Below, piece by piece: positions 56,452 through 64,000 of a stretch of 64,000 nt of DNA. Position numbers and translations under genes: made by a program. The DNA is from Tolypocladium sp. Sup5 PDA-1 (Eukaryota; Ascomycota; Sordariomycetes; Hypocreales; Ophiocordycipitaceae): assembly GCA_000750105.3 (NCBI GenBank), contig JPHH03000033.1:62001-126000 (forward strand), read 5' to 3'. Each line of letters opens with the position of its first letter. The first letter of the stretch is position 1. Below the pieces are notes generated by a model. That model ran no database searches. It was given only the letters and a program-made list of their open reading frames with translations, and was not told the DNA's origin.

Positions 56452-57196
56452 ATGTCCAACGCGGACGCAAAAGTCCTCTCCCAAGGGCCTTTGGTGCGCC
56501 GCGTCCCCCGATCCCTCCGCTGAGGAAACCCCGTGCTTACCTTGGAGACTTGGACACAGCCCGACGACGAAGCCCGATGGGTCAAGCTAACCAAGTGAGA
56601 TACCTTGGCCTCTCCTCCGTGCTGCAGCTGAGCATATACTGACACGGCGCCCCCAAAGAATCACGTACCAAGACCGCGGGGGCACGACGCGCACCTGGGA
56701 ATCCGCTGAGCGTCGCACGCGCCCCAAGGACGCCGACATCGACGGCGTCGGTATCGTCGCCATCCTCGACAAGCCCGGCGGCAAGGAGATCGTGCTGCAG
56801 AAGCAGTACCGCCCGCCCATCGACCGAGTCACCATCGAGGTCCCCGCGGGGCTCATCGACGCCGGCGAGACGCCCGAGCAGGCGGCCGTGCGCGAGCTGC
56901 GCGAGGAGACGGGCTACGTCGGCGTTCCCACCGAGACGTCGCCCGTCATGTTCAACGACCCGGGCTTCTGCAACACCAACCTGCGCATGGTCCACGTCGC
57001 CATCGACATGAGCCTGCCCGCGAACCAGCACCCCAAGCCCGAGCTCGAGGAGGACGAGTTCATCGAGGTCTTTACCGTGCCGCTGGCGGACCTGTGGGGG
57101 GAGTGCAAGAGGCTCGAGGCGCAGGGGTACGCCATCGACGCGCGGGTCGGGACGTTTGCCGAGGGCATTCTGATGGCCCAGCGGCTAAAGCTCTAG
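56452..57196 (+). CDS. Nudix hydrolase, ADP-ribose pyrophosphatase (Ysa1 type)
   Basis: A 204-residue enzyme that splits ADP-ribose and related ADP-sugars to AMP and sugar phosphate. Three exons: 56452-56493, 56560-56594, 56659-57196; the first two exons are tiny (42 and 35 bases). The short start MSNADAKVLSQGPL matches the Ysa1 head, then PDDEARWVKLTKITYQDRGG and TWESAERRTRPKDADIDGVG follow. The Nudix box GLIDAGETPEQAAVRELREE-TGYVG (from residue 90) has the full GX5EX7REUXEEXGU pattern, so metal binding is intact. C-terminus: EDEFIEVFTVPLADLW and AIDARVGTFAEGILMAQRLK. The stop lies 46 bases from that of a second Nudix gene on the other strand. Confidence 0.93.
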
Positions 57197-57242
57197 AGTA
57201 CTAGACATAGACTATAGAAGATGCATATACCCTCATATCTGA

Positions 57243-58115
57243 TTACAGCCTCTCCTCCCTCCGCAGGCCCTCCCATAGCGCGAGGGCACCGAGTGCCTTG
57301 GCGTCCCGGGCACCCTCTCTCCAGAGGTCCTTCATTGGGACAACCTTGAGCGTAATCTTCTCGCCGTGAGACCGCAAGCCCGTCAGGCGTCCGCTCCAGT
57401 CGCGCAGCTGGTCCCTCGGTATGCGCCGCTCGTGGCTGTACATCGTGACGTGCTCGTCGCACCCGCCCGCACTCGGGAACATGGCCGCGGCTAGTCCCTC
57501 ATCCACGCCGTCCACATCTGGACTCGCCAGCTCACTCAGGCACGTCAGCTCATCCTCGTGGATCGTGATGCCCAGCTCCTCCTCAATCTCCTTCGCCGCC
57601 GCGCCCTTGAAGCTCCCTGCGTCGTCGACCATGCCGGCCGGAAGCTCGACAAACCCCAGGCTCCCGGCCGGTACGCGCGGCTGCACCGTTAAAACGACGT
57701 AGCGCTCGTCCGACTCGGGCGGCGCGTCCTCTGGGATGAGCATCACGAGCATGGCGACGCTGGGGCCGCGGAGGAGGGCTGCGGCGGGTAGGCTCTCGCC
57801 AGCCGCGTTGGAGACGGACGCGGTGAGCTTGACGAAGCCGAGGCGGTCGCCGCCGAATCTGTCGAAGGATTGGATCGTGATGGAGCGCAGGGCGTAGGGG
57901 TCAGAGTGGAAGGGGTGTGAGGATTGGGTCTGGAGGTTCAGAGACTTGCTGAGCGTAGCGGTCCAGTCCTGCCAGGGTGTCAGTTACGGTCCTCATCACG
58001 GTATTCGCGTCTGGAATCTCGCCTTGAAGGGTCGGAAGGATTGGAGCTGGTCCTTGGTTAGTCCATCGGGGAGGCTGATGGGGACATACTCCAGCGACGC
58101 GGTTGAGCTGCTCAT
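57243..58115 (-). CDS. Nudix hydrolase, ADP-sugar pyrophosphatase-like
   Basis: A 272-residue protein. Two exons (minus order): 58115-58023 and 57968-57243. The intron 58022-57969 (54 bases) begins with GC, contains CTGAC as branch site and ends GCAG; no GT donor gives an open join, whereas this one joins SFRPFK to DWTATLSKSL in frame. N-terminal half: YALRSITIQSFDRFGGDRLG and VKLTASVSNAAGESLPAAAL. Nudix box: ELPAGMVDDAGSFKGAAAKE followed by IEEELGI, a good but variant box. Relatives include plant NUDX14-like ADP-glucose or ADP-ribose pyrophosphatases. Later blocks FPSAGGCDEHVTMYSHERRI and KVVPMKDLWREGARDAKALG are typical of the fungal group. The substrate is inferred only. Confidence 0.87.
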
Positions 58116-58994
58116 GGTGCGGTGGCTGGTAGTAGTACAAAGGCGTACCCGCCGGTGAGGTGTCAGGAGTGGGCGTATAACGGGTGCTGCAGAGTATTGA
58201 AAGACTTTCGATCGATTTAGATGTGCAATTGGGGAGCATGGAATTCTCATTGCAAGTGGTTGTAGCGCGCGCTTGCAGGAGGTGAGACTACGGCGTTGGT
58301 TTGCTGGTCGACCTTGAACTCCCATTGCAGTTGCACCATGACGTCAGTCACGGCTCTCATCCCCAAGGCCAGCGACTGTGTGGATCATCACGAAGCCGGA
58401 CCTAATCAACCAAGGCACCGAAGCCAAAATTGCGCCCGTCGCCAAGAACCAGGATAGGATCAAGCTGAAGCTGGGCTTTTTTCTCCTCAAGAATCCTGGT
58501 CCCTCGGAGCTCAAGGAAGGCCTGACCATGGCTGCCCGTTCCAAGAGGGAGGTGCGCCGCTTCTCAACTCACAAACGGTACATGAATCATCTTCCCACGT
58601 GGTGCTTGATTGTAAGAGCTGGAGATGGCAGTTTTGGGCATGATAAAAAGCTGGTGAGTCAACAAAGACGGCACGTAGTACGCGTGCCGCGCATTCTCAC
58701 ACGAGCGACCAACTGCATACGCTAGCACTAACACACAGCACGCAGCGATAACTCGACGGCATACGTTAATAATAAGATGCACGAGTAACCAACACCCTGG
58801 TCTATACGATGTCTCACTACGGAACGGAAGACAAATCTTGCTAAAGGATGGATGTCCGAGAGAGTTCAGCAGTTTCAGTTCAGTCATGGGTCCCCCAAGT
58901 CGGACGGAGTGCGAAGACAACCCTTTCAAAGACGACAGATAATTAGCAATTCCAATCCCCGCTGAACAGATGTTCTGTGCTCATATATCCACCA
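58116..58994. other. Intergenic, no gene seen
   Basis: Upstream of the second Nudix gene and downstream of the MFS relic. No frame is convincing. Confidence 0.45.
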
Positions 58995-60500
58995 CTAAGC
59001 TGATTCTAGTGGGCGGTAAGAGCTACTCAACCAGTCCAGTCCGCTGCCCTTAGAGGCACCGGCATCCTTGCCACGAACACAGCCACAGTACCAAAGCAGC
59101 ACAAGAGTAACCCCAAAGTAGGGCAGACCAACCCAATACCCACCCATATGCAAACCCCAGCCAAACAACCAAGCAACGATAGGACCGGATGACAACGAGC
59201 TACATGCTTGGATGGATCACACTGATGAGCGTGTATAGCCTTGCTGTGTGCACGGAATCGACAAGAGTTGTGATGAGAGCCCTGCAAAGGGACTGAAAGC
59301 CCGACCCCAAGGTGAAAACAACCAAGCCGCAAACCACAGCCGGTAAGCGTGGCCATGCGAGAAGCAGAGATCCAAAAACGAGAAACAGAGCCGAAACGCG
59401 TGCAAGAACAAGATCCTTGGTTTCCGGGCGATATCTGAATATAAAACGAGGCGAGGAGAGTATCTAAGAGTACCCAGGGAGAATAAGTAGATGGAGGAGG
59501 ATATTGATGATGTTTCCAACCGAGAACAGCATCCCGGCACGCGAAAGAGACCAGTGGAAGCGTTTGCAGAGATACTGAACCGTGAATCCAGATGCTCTGT
59601 CAGTAAAGCCTTGAACAGGGAATGTGAAAAGGAGGGCGACTATAGTATATGAGCGAAGCATGTCGGTTGAGTCCTTTAGCTCGCTGAGTACCCGCGATAT
59701 GTGTTGTTTGAGACTGTGCCGTAGTGACGAGTTGTTGACATCAATTTCAGGTTCGAATTCCTCCGGCACTGAGAGGCCTTTGGTGACTCGAAGAGTCTCG
59801 GGTATGAACGCGGTGAATGAACAGCCGACGACAACCAAGACCAAGCCGCCAAGGAGAGGAATCTATGGTGACGTTTGCATGAGCTGCGCCGAGAGGGGCA
59901 CGGAGATCAAGTGTGCCACGAGACTCCCAACAATGGTCATAAAGAATGCAAATATAAAATGTCAGTACCGCCGTATTCAAGAGCAAAAGATCCGAGGAAC
60001 GCTACCGGGAACTACCCGGTTCCGCGTCTGCTATCGTGGCATATACCATGGATATCATAACAGCATCCCCGCCGCCGATGGTTTGCCAAATTGCGGTGTC
60101 CATATCGTCCAGATTAGAAGAATATGACCGAGGCGCATGGCCAGCATCATCCAAGCCATGCCGAAGATCATGCCGACAATTGACAAGGCAAGCATCGGCC
60201 GGCGACCGATCCTGTTCACATTTAGTACTGGCAGAGTTGGCACACCTGCTCATGACTGGACATGAGCAGATACCTGATAATGCAGAAGCATACCTGTCGG
60301 CGAGGAGGCCATATGGAACCGCGAGAAGGAGGCCTAGAGGCCTTGGTATAAGCCTCGTCACCGAAGGGTGGCGTGGATATGCATGGCTGACATACTTGGA
60401 ATAGCTTCCACCGTCGACTGCATGCCGAGGACAAACGACAGCTCGGCCTGGATGTCATCGCCATTGCACTGGTCTTCGTCGAAATCCTCATTTTATCTTG
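58995..60500 (-). pseudogene. Dead MFS transporter related to the 49.8-kb gene
   Basis: Minus-strand pieces follow the order of an MFS gene. They are DEDQCNGDDIQAELSFVLGM; LLLAVPYGLLADR (motif A), then an intron-like gap; IGRRPMLALSIVGMIFGMAW; after a one-base loss near 60092, WQTIGGGDAVMISMVYATIA; FAFFMTIVGSLVAHLISVPL; a TAG at 59865-59863 where Trp is expected; IPLLGG, FTAFIPETLRVTK; and FTVQYLCKRFHWSLSRAGML. The tail is split over two frames (GSGFQSLCRALITTLVDSVH and HMGGYWVGLPYF). Both the order and phrases such as SLCRALI and GxWxGLPY match the intact transporter at 49835-51567. At least four disabling changes rule out function. Confidence 0.7.
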
Positions 60501-60779
60501 GAACATATCGGGAACCGGAAATCCCACATGCAACCTAGAGTTACTCGTTCATGCTCTAGTTGCTTGCCAGTAACGGGATCAAGCATTCAATTCTCAGCGC
60601 CTTCCTTTGGAACCGCTTGTTGCCTTGGAAGAGCTGACTGATGCCGCTGCTTTCGACTGATTGAACGGATCATGATCCCAGCTTGAACAGTCAACAAGAT
60701 GGCTGCGGCACCTTCGATTTCTCCTCCGAGCTTCATGGCCATGCCAGACCCAGCCTGGTTCGCTGTTTCGTCCCACGGC

Positions 60780-61495
60780 TTCCCCGGGAACGTTCGATTT
60801 CAGTCAGCAGTTTGAGGAGGCTGTCTTGTCACTGGGTCCTTCTCTGTTGTTGCTTCTGCTAGCGCCTGCCAGGTCCTTGCTCTTGCTTCCCAAGGGGAAG
60901 TGCACGGGTGGTGAAAACCGTGGAATCCTACAGTGGACCAAACTCGTTCGTCGGAGCCGATTTGTGGCAAATCTCGAAGCTTTGCTGATATTCTATAGGG
61001 CGTCATTATAGGCCTCGGAGTCGTACGCCTGGCGCAACTGATTCTGTTCGCAATTGAGCCAGGGCGACCAAGTCAATTCTCCATTGCTTCTGCCACGCTT
61101 TCTTTTATCAGCGCCCTGGCAATGAGTCTCCTGTCCCCAGTTGAGCATGCAAAATCGACTTGTCCGTCAACTGTCATGATTGCATATTCCTCTCCGCTGC
61201 CCTTTGCGATGTAGTTCGAACCAGGTTCGTATGGCAATCGAATAACCGTCCGCTCGCCATCCTTTTCTCGTTCGCGTTGGCGATGGAGCTAATAGCTCTT
61301 GCACTGGAGGCCACGGAGAAACGAAATATCCAGTGCCAGCAAGACCAAAGAGATGCTCCGGAAGAATTCGCTGCTTTGTTCAATCGCTCGTTCTATTGGT
61401 GGCTCAACAGTCTTATTCGACGTGGCTTCGGGACGATCCTGTCATTAAAGGACTTGTGCCCTCTGGAGGAGAGAAGAGTGCGCACAATATAAATC
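60780..61495 (+). pseudogene. Relic of an ABC-C (MRP-type) transporter, N-terminal part
   Basis: Plus-strand frames in order give the first membrane domain of a fungal multidrug-resistance-associated ABC transporter. FDFSQQFEEAVLSLGPSLLL starts near 60793. A likely spliced join gives GVIIGLGVVRLAQLILFAIE then SIASATLSFISALAMSLLSP and VEHAKSTCPSTVMIAY. After a frame change comes LALEATEKRNIQ, then FNRSFYWWLNSLIRRGFGTI, LSLKDLCPLEERRV and TAA near 61492. No Walker motifs or second half follow, so only about the first 250 residues remain. Confidence 0.65.
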
Positions 61496-62068
61496 CCTGG
61501 TTTCAGAGAGCCTGGTCAAAAGGCATACGAGTACATCCTGGGCTCTATGAAACAGGTGCTAGGACTTTTTATTGACAACATGAAAGTCTCAGGCCCTGTT
61601 TCTCAACCACGACGGTTTCCCTTGGAGCGGGTCCAGCGTCTGTCTGAACGGACTCGGACTACACGATGACGTCAAGGTTTGATTGTCATTCAAATCAACA
61701 CCTTGCAGCAGTGTGAAACCTCTGCGATAGCGCCAATACACACCTGGTCCACCGTGATAACCATCGTCTCGACTTAATGCATCCGATGAGTTGCGTGGTC
61801 GTGGACGTCACCATCCGGCTGCTCCTAGCCTACCCTAGACCTTGGCACAGCATCTTGGGCGCCTCTGCCGATCCCCGAGAATGCTGACGTATCACCCCGC
61901 TGACGTCAACGCCACGAGCTCCTGCCAAGAGCTTCCCAAACCAGAAGGCCAACGCGCGTAACGGCTAATCCTCCATCTCGGCTTCAAGTTCCAAACCCCC
62001 GACTTTATACCTTACCTCCTCACTTCCCCTGGCGCCTCGCTCCTCTTCTCTTGATAGCTCGTCCATCC
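61496..62068. other. Intergenic, no gene seen
   Basis: Spacer between the ABC relic and the last gene. The final 100 bases are C/T-rich with a possible TATA-like TTTATAC at 62003-62009, about 60 bases upstream of the next ATG. Confidence 0.45.
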
Positions 62069-63257
62069 ATGCTCATCGAGTTCGCCTCGCTGCTCCTCCT
62101 CAGCATCATCATGGCGCACATCGTCCCAGCCATGCTCATCCGTCGCCTGCGGTCCATGGACCTGGCCGGCCCCGAGCCCAACCCCGAGCCGACACCTGCC
62201 GACAAGACGCCCGCCGCCGGTGACGACCGCTACAATCCGACGCCCATCGACGTGGTGGTGACGCGCATCATGCTCACCCGCAGCAAGCGGCTGCCCCCGG
62301 ACCTGGTCGACTCCATCTTCGACTTCGCCGAGTACTGGGCGCACTCGACCAACGCCATCAACTACAACGCCGAGCACCGGGACCACCTGCGTGTCGCCGG
62401 CTCGAGCCAGACGGAGAACCAGTTCTTGGTGAGTTGCGGCGCAATTCCGCTGCGATGGTTGCCGACGGCTGACCCGAGGAAGTAGATTCGCTCGTACCCC
62501 CTCGGCCTGACAGGCATCGACGGGGACAAGAACCTAGCAGAGGAGCTCGCCTACGACACAAACGAGGCGAAGCCGCGGCCGCTGAGCAAAGAGCACGAGC
62601 CAAGGTTCTTCGCCGGGCTGGCCGACTACCCAACGCCGAGGCTGGCTCGCCCTGCTCGAAAGGTTGTCTTTTCCAGTAGGAGCAAAGACCAGGGGTTTGT
62701 CACCGGCGCACACGAGGGGGGGCCGTACGAGGCGTCTTTTACCTGGTTTGAAGCCGGCTTGGAGCGGTTCGACGCCGACCAGGACTGTATGTCTCGTTTA
62801 GATACAAACGTGGGGGGGAGAGGAGCTAATGTTTGCAGGCGACGCAAAATGCACCTACGACGTCCGCCACGAGTCGCCGAGCTCAACGGCGCCGTCTCTC
62901 CCCGTGTGCGGTCTCCGGCCGGTACACCCTTACATTCAAAGGGACGGTCCCGACCAGGACTACAAGTATGTCCATCCGCTGCTCCCGCAGGACCAGTTCG
63001 ACATCCATCGGAACAAGGTCGCGGCAAGGGAATGGCAGGACCACATCGTCACGTGGTCGTATCTCGACGACATCAAGCCCGACTCAGAGGCCGGCCAAGC
63101 GCTGCACGCCCAGGGTCGGGGACGGGCGACGGGTGACGGCTCCTTTGTGAATAGCCTGCGGTTCGGGGACGTGATTACGGTCTGGGGGAAGGCAAGATTT
63201 CCGGGGTGGGCGAACAATATCGAGTCTGTCAAGATTGACGTGTACTGGGCCGTATGA
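62069..63257 (+). CDS. Conserved fungal protein of unknown function
   Basis: A 359-residue protein from three exons: 62069-62428, 62486-62786 and 62839-63257, all GT-AG and in frame. The N-terminus MLIEFASLLLLSIIMAHIVP is one hydrophobic segment followed by RRLRSM, consistent with a membrane anchor or uncleaved signal. The next part, LTRSKRLPPDLVDSIFDFAE then YWAHSTNAI, resembles the opening of a large Pezizomycotina family with F-box-like LPxxLVDxIxDFAEYW. Later blocks are FLIRSYPLGLTG, ARKVVFSSRSKDQGF, ASFTWFEAGLERFD, and the closing RFGDVITVWGKARFPGWANN then IESVKIDVYWAV. The last block is a common ending of this family. Its role is unknown. A downstream ATG (62157) would remove the hydrophobic start. 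Confidence 0.83.
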
Positions 63258-64000
63258 GCGTTGAGGGTACTTGCATGGGATGTGTGGATTACCTGACCTG
63301 CCGGATTGCGCACCTAGACAGCAAATCACGGCGGTGTCAGGTGGGCTTTCAAAATTCACGACTGCTACGTAGGTAAACTGGTCATGTCATCATTGCGGTA
63401 TACAAAATCAACGATCCAAGCTTCCATTGCATGCAACGCCATCCACTTGAGCCTCCAGGCGGTGTGATTTTGCTTGCTAATACTTTACATGACCGTTAAG
63501 AAAGGCCCCTGTTGTAAGGCCAGTGCTGATGATACGCTTGCTCCCGCTTACAAGCCTAGGAAATTGCCGGCAATGCTCTTGAGTTCACATTCCACAGGCC
63601 TGGAGACGTTTGGGAAAGCTATGGCAAAGTCTCGAACGAGAACGTCAAGAGTGCCCAATTCGATATTGGCGCTGCCTTGCCAATCCGCAAGCGAGTCCAT
63701 AGTCGTGACTACCGGACGTACCTACTATAAAGCACGATTTTACACGGCTTGCTGCCGCTCCAACCTCCGTTGTCCATAGCGCAAGGTATCCAAAAGCCCG
63801 ACTTCCGACGTTGTCGCAAAACAACGACAGAATAAGGAAATAAAACTTGACAATTCACTAGACATGTTACTCGCACACCGAAGGGGCAACAAAGCTCCGA
63901 TCCTAGACGCAGGCGGGCATAAAGACGTCGGCCGTCTGCTGACCGTTTCTATATCGTACTTGACATTTACGATAATGATTTCTCATGCTCTATCACGTCA
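63258..64000. other. Window end, no gene seen
   Basis: No gene is supported. A plus-strand frame at 63474-63779 is open but has no recognisable feature. The sequence becomes AT-richer toward the edge. Confidence 0.4.

Overview
The window is nuclear DNA from a filamentous ascomycete, most likely a Sordariomycete close to Hypocreales. The genes are split by short GT-AG introns (about 50-80 bases) with CTAAC/CTGAC branch sites. Exons are GC-rich with strong C/G preference at third positions. Gene content fits: Rho3, a Crh-type cell-wall transglycosidase, the methylcitrate cycle, a COP9 signalosome subunit and a LaeA-like methyltransferase. No bacterial operon, CRISPR array, rRNA or convincing tRNA was seen. 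The lineage call is inference; no marker gene is present.

Layout. 0.8-5.7 kb: rho3 (+), a coiled-coil protein of unknown role (+), an allantoate-permease-type MFS transporter (-). 7.7-9.5 kb: a frame-broken small gene and an SRPK-like kinase (-). 12.9-14.6 kb: a GH16 Crh-type transglycosidase with a membrane anchor (+). 14.7-17 kb: fragments of a flavin oxidoreductase and of the ESCRT-III subunit Vps24, then an F-box-like gene with one in-frame stop. 17-19.4 kb: gene-free, partly AT-rich. 19.5-30 kb: accessory-looking block with a kinase-like protein, a GNAT acetyltransferase, relics of a sugar transporter, an ankyrin protein and an unidentified gene, a HAD phosphatase, an F-box/LRR-type protein and a DUF1993 protein.

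30.2-43.8 kb is the metabolic core: 2-methylcitrate synthase and 2-methylisocitrate lyase, divergently transcribed from one 627-bp promoter, then a short-chain dehydrogenase, a glutamine-synthetase-like enzyme, a SAM methyltransferase and an OTU-type deubiquitinase with a low-complexity N-terminus. A 3.9-kb gene-free stretch follows. 47.6-58.1 kb holds CSN2, a second MFS transporter, an oligopeptide transporter, and two Nudix hydrolases placed tail to tail. 59-61.5 kb contains a dead MFS transporter related to the one at 49.8 kb and the decayed start of an ABC-C transporter. A fungal protein of unknown function (+) closes the window.

How the genes work together: the only clear pathway unit is the methylcitrate pair, which detoxifies propionyl-CoA in mitochondria. 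The third dedicated enzyme, 2-methylcitrate dehydratase, is absent here. The rest is housekeeping genes mixed with gene relics whose stop codons mostly fit C-to-T change at CpA, the RIP-preferred site. Exon joins were worked out by hand from splice consensus, reading frame and remembered family sequences; none was checked by alignment or RNA data.
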